From assembly GCF_034440735.1 (NCBI RefSeq), contig NZ_CP140098.1, forward strand, positions 1,047,501 through 1,111,500: DNA of 64,000 nucleotides. The letters run 5' to 3'. The notes under the pieces were generated by a model that worked only from the letters and a program-made list of their open reading frames with translations, was not told the DNA's origin and did not search any database. Below are positions 49,381 through 58,321 of this stretch, piece by piece. Numbering within the stretch: the first letter of the stretch is position 1; each line of letters opens with the position of its first letter. The translations under genes and the position numbers were made by a program. Source of the DNA: Deinococcus sp. AB2017081 (GTDB lineage Bacteria; Deinococcota; Deinococci; Deinococcales; Deinococcaceae).

Positions 49381-50742
49381 ATGACCGACCGGTTCCCCCC
49401 ACCCCGGCCCTCTGCTGAGGGCTGGCGCACCTTCCTGTGGCTGTGGGGTTCGCAGGCCCTGAGCGCCCTGGGCAGCATCGTCAGCGGGTTTGCCATCAGC
49501 GTCTATCTCGTCCAGACGCGCTTTGCGCTCCCGGAGCAGCGGGGGGAACTCGCCGCCGCGCTGACCCTCACGTTGCTGGCGTGGAACATCATCACGATCT
49601 TCGGGGCCCCCCTGGCCGGGGTGCTGGCCGACCGCCTCGACCGCCGCCGGATCATGCTCACGGCCAATGTCCTGGGGGCGGTGCTCATGGCCCTGGGCGT
49701 GGGCATGGTCACGGCCCCGACGCCGCCGCTGTGGCTGATTGTCGCCTTCACCGCCGCCGAGGCGGCCCTCTTCGCCGTGCACTCGGCCGCCTTCGACACG
49801 AGCTATTCCACGCTGGTGCCGCGTGAGCAGCTGCCCCGCGCCAACGGCATGATGCAGACCCTGACCAGCACCGCCACGCTGATCGGCCCCGGCCTGGGCG
49901 CCCTGATCATCGGCCTGCCCGCGCTGATCCGGCAGGGCGGCGGCCCGGCGTGGCTGGCCGGCTGGACGGACGGCGTGGCCCTGACCCTGATGGTCGATGC
50001 CCTGAGCTTCGTCGTGGCCGCGCTCGTGCTGTGGCGGCTGCACGTGCCCACCCCACCCCGCCAGGGCGCCCGCACCGGCCTGACACATGACCTGACCTAC
50101 GGCTTGACGTTCATCGTGGCGCGGCCCGCCCTGCTGAACCTGCTGCTCACCTTCACCGTGTTCAACCTGCTGACTGTGGGCAGCGGCGTCCTGAGGCCCC
50201 TGCTGCTGACCGGCACGCTCGCGGCCGACCTCGCGGTACGTGCGTGGACGCCCAGCACGGCCCTGGCCGCGCTGTACACGACCCTGGGTCTGGGCAGCGT
50301 CGTGGGCGGACTGATCATCAGCGCGTGGGGCGGACTGCGCGAGCGCCGCACCCTGGGCATCCTGATTCCCCTGCTCGTGGCCGGTCTGGCCCAGGCGCTC
50401 ACGGGCAGTACCCACAGCGTCCTGATCGCCAGCGCGGGCCTGGTGGTGTACGGCCTGATGACGCCCAGTGCCGCCGCGCACTCCATGGGCATCTGGCAGT
50501 CGCAGGTGCCGCCGGAGGTGCAGGGCCGCGTGTTCAGCGTGCGGCGCATGCTGTCTCAGTTCACCAATCCGATCAGCACCGCCGCCGCAGGGCTGGCCGC
50601 CGCCCACCTGCCGGCCGGCGACGTCCTGAGCTGGGCCGGCGTGGCCGCTGCCGTGATCTGTGGCGCGCAGCTCCTGAACCCGGCGGTGCGGCGCCTGGAT
50701 GGGCCGGTGCCCTCCACCCACCCGGAGCCGACCACGGGCTGA
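49381..50742 (+). CDS. MFS exporter, EntS-like, tandem copy 2
   Basis: 453 residues; TACGCT lies 8 bases before the ATG. It is clearly related to the preceding gene along its whole length: GWRTFLWLWGSQALSALGSIVSGFAISVYLVQTRF, DRLDRRRIMLTANVLGAVL, TSYSTLVPREQLPRANGMMQTLTS, and AAHSMGIWQSQVPPEVQGRVFSVRRMLSQFTNPIS. Twelve hydrophobic segments. A tandem gene duplication is the simplest explanation. The substrate is unknown and may differ between the copies. Confidence 0.9.
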   Translation: MTDRFPPPRPSAEGWRTFLWLWGSQALSALGSIVSGFAISVYLVQTRFALPEQRGELAAALTLTLLAWNIITIFGAPLAGVLADRLDRRRIMLTANVLGAVLMALGVGMVTAPTPPLWLIVAFTAAEAALFAVHSAAFDTSYSTLVPREQLPRANGMMQTLTSTATLIGPGLGALIIGLPALIRQGGGPAWLAGWTDGVALTLMVDALSFVVAALVLWRLHVPTPPRQGARTGLTHDLTYGLTFIVARPALLNLLLTFTVFNLLTVGSGVLRPLLLTGTLAADLAVRAWTPSTALAALYTTLGLGSVVGGLIISAWGGLRERRTLGILIPLLVAGLAQALTGSTHSVLIASAGLVVYGLMTPSAAAHSMGIWQSQVPPEVQGRVFSVRRMLSQFTNPISTAAAGLAAAHLPAGDVLSWAGVAAAVICGAQLLNPAVRRLDGPVPSTHPEPTTG

Positions 50743-50807
50743 GTTCCGCCGCGTCATCACGAAAAGTCCCTGGTTCCCGCACAGCACTGGCGGGTACACT
50801 GCGGGGC

Positions 50808-51836
50808 GTGCTCGCCATCCGCCTCCTGACCATGCTCCTGGGCCTGCTCGCCGGGCTCGGGGCCGGGCGCGCCCTGGCGGCGATCCAACCCGAGGAACTC
50901 GGGGTCGTCAACACCCTGAGCCTGATGCTCGCGGGGGTGCTGACCGCCCTGCTGTTCGCGCCCCGCGCGGAACGCCTGGGCCTGCAGTACACGACCCGGC
51001 TGGGCCGCTGGTATGCCGCGCTGTCGCCCCGCAAGGTCGCTGCTGCCACCTTCGGCATGATCATCGCCCTGCTGCTGAGCGTGCTGCTGGGCAGCCTGCT
51101 CCAGGCCCTGCCGTTCTACAACTGGATCTGGAGCGTCGCCGTCACCGCGCTGCTGTGCGTGTTCTTCGTGACCTACGCCACCGGCCACGCGGACGCCTTC
51201 GGGCTGCTGGCCTTTCCGCAGGTACGCCGCAAGCCGGGCAGCACGCTGCTGGATTCCAGCGTCATCATCGACGGCCGGATCCTCGATCTCACCCGTGCCG
51301 GGCTGCTCGACGGGGAACTCGTCGTTCCCACCTTCATCCTGCGGGAGCTGCAGGCCCTGTCCGACAGTGCCGATCCCCAGAAGCGCACCCGCGGCAAGCG
51401 CGGGCTGGGCATCCTGGAAGACCTGCGCGAGCTGCGCCATCTCCATATCGAGGACTGGGACGATCCCGCCCTGCCCGGCGCCGACGACAAGCTGATCCGG
51501 CTGGCCCGCGAGACCGGCGCCCGGATCTTCACCAACGACAGCAACCTGGGCAAGATCGCCCGTCTGCACGACGTCCAGACCATCAACATTCACGCCATTG
51601 CCGTCGCGCTGCGGGCCCAGGTGCAGGCCGGCGATCCCCTGACCATCACGATCACCAAGAGTGGCCAGCAGGCCGGGCAGGGTGTCGGCTATCTCGATGA
51701 CGGCACCATGGTGGTCGTCGAGGACGGCCTGAAACACCGGGGCAAGGCCGTGCGCGTGCAGGTCGTGAACAATGTGCAGACCAGTGTGGGCCGCATGATC
51801 TTCGCCAAGCTGGATCGGGAGGAAGCGGTGGTGTAG
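50808..51836 (+). CDS. PIN/TRAM-domain membrane protein (YacL-like)
   Basis: 342 residues from a GTG; TACACT lies 7 bases upstream. The N-terminal 130 residues contain about four membrane helices (AIRLLTMLLGLLAGLGAGRAL, TLSLMLAGVLTALLFA, FGMIIALLLSVLLGSLLQALP, SVAVTALLCVFFVTYA). The PIN nuclease domain has its acids in TLLDSSVIIDGRILDL, PTFILRELQAL, GADDKLIRLA and IFTNDSNLGKIA. A TRAM RNA-binding end (GDPLTITITKSGQQAGQGVGYLDDGTMVVVEDG) completes the YacL architecture. A membrane-linked RNase is probable. Confidence 0.93.
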   Translation: MLAIRLLTMLLGLLAGLGAGRALAAIQPEELGVVNTLSLMLAGVLTALLFAPRAERLGLQYTTRLGRWYAALSPRKVAAATFGMIIALLLSVLLGSLLQALPFYNWIWSVAVTALLCVFFVTYATGHADAFGLLAFPQVRRKPGSTLLDSSVIIDGRILDLTRAGLLDGELVVPTFILRELQALSDSADPQKRTRGKRGLGILEDLRELRHLHIEDWDDPALPGADDKLIRLARETGARIFTNDSNLGKIARLHDVQTINIHAIAVALRAQVQAGDPLTITITKSGQQAGQGVGYLDDGTMVVVEDGLKHRGKAVRVQVVNNVQTSVGRMIFAKLDREEAVV

Positions 51837-51889
51837 GGCTCTGGGCTGTGGGCTATGACACCGGACTCAGTTGGGTGCGCGGCATCCAA

Positions 51890-51965
51890 GACCCCTCACC
51901 CTTCCGCCCTCGGCGCTCCTCCCTCCCTCTCCCCAGGGGAGAGGGGGGTCCGGCTCACGACGCTG
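51890..51965. repeat. Short C-rich/G-rich intergenic repeat
   Basis: CCCTCTCCCC-AGGGGAGAGGG foldback near 51930-51950, within CCCCTCACCCTTCC-type flanking sequence. It resembles the end segments of the family-2 repeats at 8.2-8.7, 12.2-12.6 and 36.5-36.8 kb but has no family-2 core beside it. It lies just left of the IS element. Confidence 0.4.
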
Positions 51966-51986
51966 CCATGCCCTGCAAACAACTTA

Positions 51987-53047
51987 TTGATCCGTGCGTA
52001 AATCTGTAGCATGGGGCTTGACAGTTTCCTTCTGGCGGCCGAGCCACCTCACGCGCGCCCAACAGGAAGAACGGCGTCTGGCCGCCCACTCTGCCCTCAC
52101 CGACCCGGGCCGCACGACCGACGACCTGGCCCAGCAGTTCGGCGTGGCCGAGGTCACCATCCGTGCGTGGCGTGCTCGGCTGCGGCGCGATGGAGAGGAC
52201 GCGCTGCGCGCGTCCCGCGCCACTGGTCGACCACAACATCTGACCGCTGCGCAACAAGACGAGATCGGAGCCGTAATTGACGGTGACCCCCGGTCGCACG
52301 GCTTTGAAACCAGCGGCTGGACGATCCCGAAGATCCGCCACGTGATCGGCGTGACCTCCGGCGTGTGGCTTGATCGGGCGCACCTCTCCCGAATCCTGCG
52401 CCGCTGGGGGTTCACGTATCAGCGGCCCGCGCTGCGGGCCGTGGAACGCCACGACGACGACATCGCCACCTGGGTTCGTGTCCAGCGAGAGGCCCTGGGA
52501 AAAAAAAGTCGCTGAGGGTGCCACCGTGGTGTTTCTGCACGAGACCGGCTTCAGTCTGAATACGATAAAGGTGCGCACCTAAGGGCGGAGTGGGCAGACA
52601 CCGGTTATTCCCACGAAGCTTCGCTGGGAACATCTCTCCGTGATCGGGGCCATCACGACAGGCGGGCAGTTCCTGCACCACACGCACCGCGGCGCAGTGC
52701 GTTCACCCGGTCCTGAAACCTGTGCTGCTCCATATCGACGGCGAGGTGGTTGTGGTGCTGGATCACGCCATGATCCACCGGTTGAAGTCGGTGCAGGCGT
52801 TCGTGCACCTGCACGAACGCCTGTCGTTGGTCTACCTGCCGCCGTATGCGCCGGAACTGAACCCGATCGAGTTGTTCTGGGCAGATCTCAAGCGGAATGT
52901 GGTGGGGAACTTCTGCGCGATGTCGGTGGGCGAATTGAAGAAGCGGTTGTCGGTCGGCTGGCAGAGCATCCGGCGCAAGGCCCTGCCGCTTGCGTTCATC
53001 CGAGGAAGGCCGTTCACGGCGTCGCTACTGATTTAAGCACGGATCAG
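51987..53047 (+). mobile_element. IS630-family insertion sequence (decayed)
   Basis: 1,061 bp between two TA dinucleotides (51985-51986 and 53048-53049), the TA target duplication expected of IS630. The inverted ends are TTGATCCGTGCGTAAATC at the left and, reverse-complemented, CTGATCCGTGCTTAAATC at the right, extending to GTAGC on both sides. It holds one transposase gene broken in three places. The direction of the gene is plus. Confidence 0.88.
51994..53036 (+). pseudogene. IS630-type transposase, disrupted
   Basis: Three frame pieces. The first (HTH part: LTRAQQEERRLAAHSALTD, DLAQQFGVAEVTIRAWRARL, SHGFETSGWTIPKIRHVIG, LSRILRRWGFTYQRP) ends at a run of eight A (52500-52507). The second (VVFLHETGFSLNTIKVRT, then stop TAA at 52580) resumes as GQTPVIPTKLRWEHLSVIGAITTGGQ. 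The third (LLHIDGEVVVVLDHAMIHRL, LVYLPPYAPELNPIELFWADLK) begins after another frame change near 52710. The DDE acids are visible but cannot be read together. The eight-A run alone could be bridged by slippage; the stop and second shift could not. Confidence 0.88.
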
Positions 53048-53120
53048 TAAGTGTAGCGACAGGTCTCAGATTTCATTGAAAGAACCAGGCTTCTCTTCCC
53101 TCAACGAATGGCGAGGACGG

Positions 53121-53140
53121 AAAAACCCGTCGAAGCGGGT
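53121..53140 (-). terminator. Terminator of the DUF4142 gene
   Basis: On the minus strand ACCCG-CTTCGA-CGGGT followed by TTTT, about 30 bases after the DUF4142 stop. Short stem, clear T-run. Confidence 0.7.
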
Positions 53141-53169
53141 AGATCGTCGCTTCACGAGCGGGTGCCTCT

Positions 53170-53775
53170 CTAGGCTTGTAGTTCCTTGAGGATCCGTGCC
53201 GTCAATTCGACATGCTCCGTGAACTGATTCAGGGCCAGCGTCGCCAGGTGCCGCCCCTGCTGCTCCGGGAACGTCGGTTCATTCGGCGTGGTATTTGCCA
53301 GATACGCCGTTGCCAGTTGCTGCAAAAAGACGTGGTTGTCATGCTGGGCCATGATGTACGCCGTGTCAAAGTCCTTCCCGTCGGGAGCGGACTGAATGCG
53401 TGCGAGCGTCGCCCTGGCTTTGGCATCCATTGGAGGCACCGGGGTCTTGAGTTCTTTGAGCACGGTGGTCACCGCAATGGCCTCCCGCAGTTCGAAGCGG
53501 GCGAACTCCCGGGCGTTGGCGTTGGTCGCCCGGGCGACCGCAATCTGGCTGGTGATCAGGGAGAGCTCAGCTGGCCCGATGACGCCCATGCGGAAGGTCT
53601 TCTCGTTCAGGCCCATCTTCATGGGGCCAGGGGCACCGCCCGCCAGGGCGGACGAGGCCAGTCCACTGAGGCCGAGCCCCACACCGGTGGCGGTGAGGTG
53701 CTTGAGCAGGCTGCGGCGATTGGTGGAGGGGGCTTCTCCAGCGGTGTGGGCGGTCACTGTCGGTTGGTCAGTCAT
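53170..53775 (-). CDS. DUF4142 protein with twin-arginine-like signal
   Basis: 201 residues from an ATG behind AAGGA. Residues 18-46 look like a twin-arginine-type signal: NRRSLLKHLTATGVGLGLSGLASSALA. The rest is a ferritin-like four-helix DUF4142 domain (FRMGVIGPAELSLITSQIAVARATNANAREFARFELREAIAVTTVLKEL, DTAYIMAQHDNHVFLQQLATAYLA). An envelope or periplasmic location is expected. Function is unknown; some relatives are linked to stress. Upstream lie a 26-bp perfect palindrome and a TTGACAG inverted repeat. Confidence 0.82.
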   Translation of the reverse strand: MTDQPTVTAHTAGEAPSTNRRSLLKHLTATGVGLGLSGLASSALAGGAPGPMKMGLNEKTFRMGVIGPAELSLITSQIAVARATNANAREFARFELREAIAVTTVLKELKTPVPPMDAKARATLARIQSAPDGKDFDTAYIMAQHDNHVFLQQLATAYLANTTPNEPTFPEQQGRHLATLALNQFTEHVELTARILKELQA

Positions 53776-54262
53776 GGTGTCCTTGCGGGCGATCCCAGTT
53801 GAGGATGCCGTGGTCGTGAAGAAGGACGACGCTCGAGCGTCGTCCTTGGGTACCTGTCAACCTGCTGACAGTGATGACCTTCAGTAAGCGTGCTGACTGA
53901 GATTACAGAAATGGGACACCGGGGGGATCTGCCTGTGTTCATGGCGCATTGAGTTGACCCGCAGCAGTCGTTATTGATAGCGGCCAAAATCCGCACCTGC
54001 GCCTCCCTCCTTACCCAGCCAAGTGGCGAAGCGTCTGGACACCGAGCGCAGTTCTCATCACCCGAATTCCGCGCTGCGCCGACTTATGCCCAGATCAATA
54101 AGAACCTGGCCGCCGGCAGGAGTAGAAGTTCGGCTCACCGCACGCGGCTCCAGATGCCACATCGCTACGAATCAGGGCACGGCTCGGTAATCCCGTATGA
54201 GGGGAGCTTCAGCCAGCGCGAGAGCGTCTGCAGTTCTGCTCACAGCCCGGAACTCAGAGCCC
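53776..54262. other. Gene-free stretch left of sbcC
   Basis: 487 bp without a gene I can support; it is less GC-rich than neighbours from about 53880 to 54130. Next to the DUF4142 start it holds a 26-bp perfect palindrome (53822-53847) and the inverted repeat CTGTCA-ACCTGC-TGACAG (53854-53871). Short open frames here have no protein-like pattern. The region may be a remnant of a lost mobile element, since an IS630 copy lies 800 bp away, but no ends were recognised. Confidence 0.4.
53822..53847. promoter_or_regulatory. 26-bp perfect palindrome upstream of DUF4142
   Basis: The half-site is AAGGACGACGCTC followed by its exact complement; centre TCGA. It would form an 11-bp stem with a 4-base loop in the 5' leader, or serve as a dimeric operator, 47 bases before the DUF4142 start. 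No T-run follows on the minus strand within a few bases, so a terminator is less likely. Confidence 0.55.
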
Positions 54263-57004
54263 CTACCCGTCCAGCCGGTGCACGCTGCTTCCCGCCACGC
54301 TCTTCGTGACCAGCAGGCGGCTGGGCAGGCGTTCGGACAGGCTCTCGACGTGGGTCACGACGCCCACCATGCGGCCCTGCGTTCTCAGGTTCTCCAGCGC
54401 GCCCGCCACGGCCTCCAGTGCCTGGGGATCCAGCGTGCCAAAGCCCTCGTCGAGGAACAGGGCACCCAGCACCCGGTTGCCCGCCAGATAGTCGCTCAGG
54501 GCGATCGCCAGCGACAGTGACGCCAGGAAGGTCTCGCCGCCGGACAGGGTCTTCACGCCGCGTACCTCGCCGGCGTTCCACAGATCCTGCACCACGTAGT
54601 CGCCGTTCTGGAGGGCCAGTCGGTAGCGGCCGTCGCTGATCTCGTGCAGCAGGATACCCGCCCGCGTCAGCAGCTGCGCCTCGACCTCGGCCAGCAGGAA
54701 CTGCTGGAACTCGCTGGTCTTCAGGGTGTTGGTCAGGGTCTGCCACGTGTCGTAGCGGCGCGACGCGCTGGACGCCCGCGCCTCGATGTCGGCCCGCCGC
54801 TCCAGGCGCTCGCGCAGCTGGCGTTCCTGCTCGGCCAGGATGCCGGTGCGTTCGCGGGCGGCACTCAGGGCGGCGTCCGTGGCGATCAGGTCGCGGTGCG
54901 TCTGGTCGAGCTGCGCCGGGTCGAAGGGCGCGGCCCCCAGCTGCCGGTTCAGGTCGGCCAGCGCGGCCTGGAGCTGCGCGACCTGTGCGGCGTGGGTGCG
55001 GGCAGCGTCCTCCAGCGCGGCGATGTCGTTCTCCGGCAGCGCGGCGGCGCGGGCCTGCGCGGCGTCGAGGTTCAGGGCGGTCAGGGCCGAGTCGAGCGCG
55101 GACTGTGCCAGCGCGGCCTCGTCCGTGCGGGCGGCGGCATTCGCGCGGGCTGCCGTCAGGGTCGCGTGCGCGGCGGATACGTCGCCCTGGGCGCGGGACA
55201 GGGTGGCCTGGGCATCCTGGACAGTCTTCCGGATGGTCTGGATCTGGGTCAGTGTGGCCCGGCGCTGCCCGGCCGGGTCGTTTCCGGCCTTCCGCACCCG
55301 GTCGGCCAGGGAGGCCAGCAGCCGCAGGACGTCGGTCTGGGGATCGCCGTGAATCAGGGCGTCGGACGCACGCAGATCCAGGTCGCGCTGCTTCAGGCGG
55401 TCGTCCCAGTCGCTGGTCTCGGCGCGTTTCTCCTCCAGCCACAGGGCCTTGGCCTTGATCTGTGCCCGCAGGTCGGTGAAGCGGCTCCGGCGATCGTCCA
55501 GGGTGGCGCTCAGGGTCGTCACCCGAGTCTGGAGCACGCCCAGATCGGCCACCGGGCCGTCCGGCAGGGTGCGGATGACCTGCTGACACAGCGGGCACGG
55601 CTCCCCGACATGCAGGTGGGCGCGGTGTGAGGCCAGTCCGGCGTCGACCCGGGCGGCCTCCAGCGCCTGCTGCGCGGCCTCCAGCGCCGCCTTGCCCTCG
55701 GTGCCCTCGCGGTGGACACGTTCGCGTTCGGCCTCGGCCTGCCGCTGCGCGTGTTCCTCGGCGGCCAGACGTTCCAGCGCAGCCTTCAGACCCACGCGCT
55801 CGGTCTCGATCAGCTGGCGTTCCTGGCGGTTCTTCTCGGCCCGCTGCGCGCCCTGCTGGGCGACGAAGAAGGCGTCCTCGTCCCACGGCAGGGGACTGGG
55901 GTGCGTGGTCTGCGGCGTGCCGCCCCCACGCTTCAGGCGGGCGGCGTCGGCCTCGGCATCTTTCAGGGTCTCGGCCTTCAGTTCCAGCTCGGGAATCTGG
56001 GTTTCCTGCGCGTGCGCGCTCGCCAGGGCGTCGGCGGCGCGGGTGGCGGTGCCCATGGCGGCGGCAGCGGCGGCCTGCGCCCGGTCCAGCTCGCGCGTCT
56101 CGCGTTCCTGGGCGATCCGGGCCCGCTCGGCGGCGTCGAGCAGCGGCAGCACCCCGGCCACGCGCCGGGCCCGCGCGGCGCGGACGGCTCCGTCCTGCAC
56201 GCCGCCCTCGCGCGACTCCAGGGTGCTCAGGCGGCGGGCGGTGTCCTCGCGGCTGCGCCAGATCTTCTCCAGGTCGCGCAATCGGGTCACGGCGGTCTGC
56301 AGGCGCTCGCGCTCGTCGGTCAGGCGCTCGGCCTCGCCGCTCAGGGCGTCGCGTTCGGCGCGCAGGGCGGCCAGGGCATCCGCCGTCACGTCGGCGTACT
56401 CGCCGGCCAGTACGGCGTTCAGGCTGGCGGACTCGGCCTTCAGATCCTTCGCCCGGTCGGATGCCACGCGCTGCATGCCCTGCACGTGCGTCAGGCCGGT
56501 CAACTCGCCCAGCAGCGCCTGGCGCTCGGCGGACTTGCCCAGCAGCACGCGGGAGAACTCGCCCTGCGGCAGCACGACCGAACGGCGGAAGGTGTCGAAG
56601 TCGAGCCCCACGGCCTGCCGGATGCGCTCCGAGATGCCCCTCGCGCCCCCGGTTCCCTCCGACAGGTTCGTCCAGCGGCCCTGCTCGTCCTGCCGCTCGA
56701 AGCGCACCTCGTTCTCGGACTGCTTGCGGCCCTTGGTGCGCGACGCCCTGTAGATGACGCCACTGACCTCGAAGGTCAGGCTGGCGTTCAGGCCCCGCTC
56801 GCCCTGCGAGATCAGCGCGTCCAGCCCCGCCCCGCCCAGCCGCGCCGTCTGCCCGTACAGCGCGAAGGTCATGGCGTCCAGCAAACTGGATTTCCCGCTG
56901 CCGGTCGGCCCCACCAGCGCGAACAGCTCCAGATCCGTGAAGTCCAGCGTGGTGAACTGCCGGAACGCCGTGAAGCCCTGGAGTTCGAGTTTCAGCGGGC
57001 GCAC
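54263..57004 (-). CDS. sbcC: SbcC, exonuclease ATPase subunit
   Basis: 913 residues from a GTG at 57004 behind GGAGGG. Walker A is LVGPTGSGKSSLLDAMTFALYG near residue 30. Two long coiled coils flank the zinc hook CPLCQQ near residue 470. The signature LSGGETFLASLSLAIALSDYL and Walker B LGALFLDEGFGTLD lie at the C-terminal end. With SbcD it forms the bacterial Mre11-Rad50 nuclease that opens hairpins and processes DNA ends. In Deinococcus it contributes to double-strand-break repair. sbcD is directly upstream (91-bp gap). Confidence 0.96.
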   Translation of the reverse strand: MRPLKLELQGFTAFRQFTTLDFTDLELFALVGPTGSGKSSLLDAMTFALYGQTARLGGAGLDALISQGERGLNASLTFEVSGVIYRASRTKGRKQSENEVRFERQDEQGRWTNLSEGTGGARGISERIRQAVGLDFDTFRRSVVLPQGEFSRVLLGKSAERQALLGELTGLTHVQGMQRVASDRAKDLKAESASLNAVLAGEYADVTADALAALRAERDALSGEAERLTDERERLQTAVTRLRDLEKIWRSREDTARRLSTLESREGGVQDGAVRAARARRVAGVLPLLDAAERARIAQERETRELDRAQAAAAAAMGTATRAADALASAHAQETQIPELELKAETLKDAEADAARLKRGGGTPQTTHPSPLPWDEDAFFVAQQGAQRAEKNRQERQLIETERVGLKAALERLAAEEHAQRQAEAERERVHREGTEGKAALEAAQQALEAARVDAGLASHRAHLHVGEPCPLCQQVIRTLPDGPVADLGVLQTRVTTLSATLDDRRSRFTDLRAQIKAKALWLEEKRAETSDWDDRLKQRDLDLRASDALIHGDPQTDVLRLLASLADRVRKAGNDPAGQRRATLTQIQTIRKTVQDAQATLSRAQGDVSAAHATLTAARANAAARTDEAALAQSALDSALTALNLDAAQARAAALPENDIAALEDAARTHAAQVAQLQAALADLNRQLGAAPFDPAQLDQTHRDLIATDAALSAARERTGILAEQERQLRERLERRADIEARASSASRRYDTWQTLTNTLKTSEFQQFLLAEVEAQLLTRAGILLHEISDGRYRLALQNGDYVVQDLWNAGEVRGVKTLSGGETFLASLSLAIALSDYLAGNRVLGALFLDEGFGTLDPQALEAVAGALENLRTQGRMVGVVTHVESLSERLPSRLLVTKSVAGSSVHRLDG

Positions 57005-57095
57005 AGGCCCTCCGGGCCGTAGACGGCCGACAGCCGATGGCCGAGAGCCCCCAGCGCCGTTGCTGCCTGCTGTCTGCTCTCTGCTCTGCGCACCC

Positions 57096-58274
57096 TCATG
57101 CCACGTCCTCCGTCCGGGCGGCCTCGTCGGCCTCCTTGAAGGCGGCGCGGAGGTCGTCGGGGAGTTCGCCCCGGCGCTCGCGGTGGTAGCGCTCGTAGAG
57201 ATCCATCAGGGACAGGCCCTCGCGGCGCAGGTCGGGCGTGGCGAGGTCGTCCTGCTGCGCGTCGAGTTCCACGGCCAGCGTGTTCGGCGCGAGCTTCAGC
57301 ACGCGGTCTTTCAGGCCCGGCAGGGCGGTGCCGGCGGGGGCCTGTACCACGACCTTCAGGAGGCCGGTGAACGACGCCTCACGGGCCAGGCGGGCCTCGA
57401 CGTGTTCCAGCTCCACGCGCAGGGTGCGCAGTTCCCGCCCGCTCGCCAGCGGCACGGCGTGCACCTGTGCCGGGCGTCCGGGTTCCACCTCGACGAGGTT
57501 GACCTGCTTCTTCTCGCCGGCCTCGCCGAAATCGAGCTGGATCACGCTGCCGGGGTAGTACGCGGGCGGGGCCTCGGAGACCTGCTGGGGCTTGTGCACG
57601 TGCCCCAGCGCCACGTACTGCGCGCCGGGCGGCAGTTGCAGGCCCGACACGGTGTACGCGTTGGCGAGGTCGAACTGCAGGGTGCGCTCGCTGCCGCTGG
57701 GCACCGCGCCGTCCATGGTGGTGTGGGCCATGAGCATGTTCACGTGCCCCGGCACGAAGCCCTCGCCCAGGCGGCGCAGGAAGAAGCCCATGCCCTCGCG
57801 GTACTTCTGACGCCACGCGCCGGTGTCGCCGCCCAGCAGATCCGCCGCCTTGACGAGCCGCCGCTCGGACAGGAAGGGCAGCGCTCCCACGGTCAGGGTC
57901 TCGCCGCCGCGCGTCTGCACCGAGCGCACCATGTCCACCGGGTTCGCGGTGGGCTGCGCGACCGCCTGGATGCCCACCCAGCCCAGCAGGCCCGCCACCG
58001 AGGCCAGCCGCGCCGCGCTGTCGTGGTTCCCGGCGATCACGATGCCCGGAATGCCGGCGTCGCGCAGTCTCAGGAAGAAGTCGAACACGGCGGCCTCGGC
58101 GTCGGCCGACGGGTTGCCGGTGTCGAAGAGGTCGCCGGACACCAGCACGGCGTCGGCACGCTCGGTCTTCGCCAGTCCGGCGATCTCGGTCAGGGCGTCG
58201 TGGATCTCGGGCGTGCGGTCGTAGCCGCGCAGGAGCCGTCCCGCGTGGAAATCCGCGGTGTGAAGTACGCGCAT
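57096..58274 (-). CDS. sbcD: SbcD, exonuclease nuclease subunit
   Basis: 392 residues from the ATG at 58274, 7 bases after TATTTT; GTG at 58277 would add one residue. Calcineurin-like phosphoesterase motifs: MRVLHTADFHAGRLLRG (Asp, His), VLVSGDLFDTGNPS, VIAGNHDSAARL, HTTMDG and YVALGHVHKPQQ. The C-terminal capping region is normal. Forms the SbcCD nuclease with the next gene. Divergent from the Uma2-fold gene across 47 bp. Confidence 0.96.
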   Translation of the reverse strand: MRVLHTADFHAGRLLRGYDRTPEIHDALTEIAGLAKTERADAVLVSGDLFDTGNPSADAEAAVFDFFLRLRDAGIPGIVIAGNHDSAARLASVAGLLGWVGIQAVAQPTANPVDMVRSVQTRGGETLTVGALPFLSERRLVKAADLLGGDTGAWRQKYREGMGFFLRRLGEGFVPGHVNMLMAHTTMDGAVPSGSERTLQFDLANAYTVSGLQLPPGAQYVALGHVHKPQQVSEAPPAYYPGSVIQLDFGEAGEKKQVNLVEVEPGRPAQVHAVPLASGRELRTLRVELEHVEARLAREASFTGLLKVVVQAPAGTALPGLKDRVLKLAPNTLAVELDAQQDDLATPDLRREGLSLMDLYERYHRERRGELPDDLRAAFKEADEAARTEDVA

Positions 58275-58321
58275 CACAGAAAAAATAGCACGCAGCGCAG
58301 TGATTCACGTACCATGTGGGC

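Noticed and set aside
47962..50799. Long open frame on the minus strand across the two MFS genes (over 900 codons)
   Set aside because: Shadow of the two MFS genes, dominated by Gln, Gly, His and Arg with no recognisable domain; also convergent with nothing that would support it.
53060..53110. Short foldback right of the IS element as an additional IS end
   Set aside because: No match to the IS630 ends and no target duplication.
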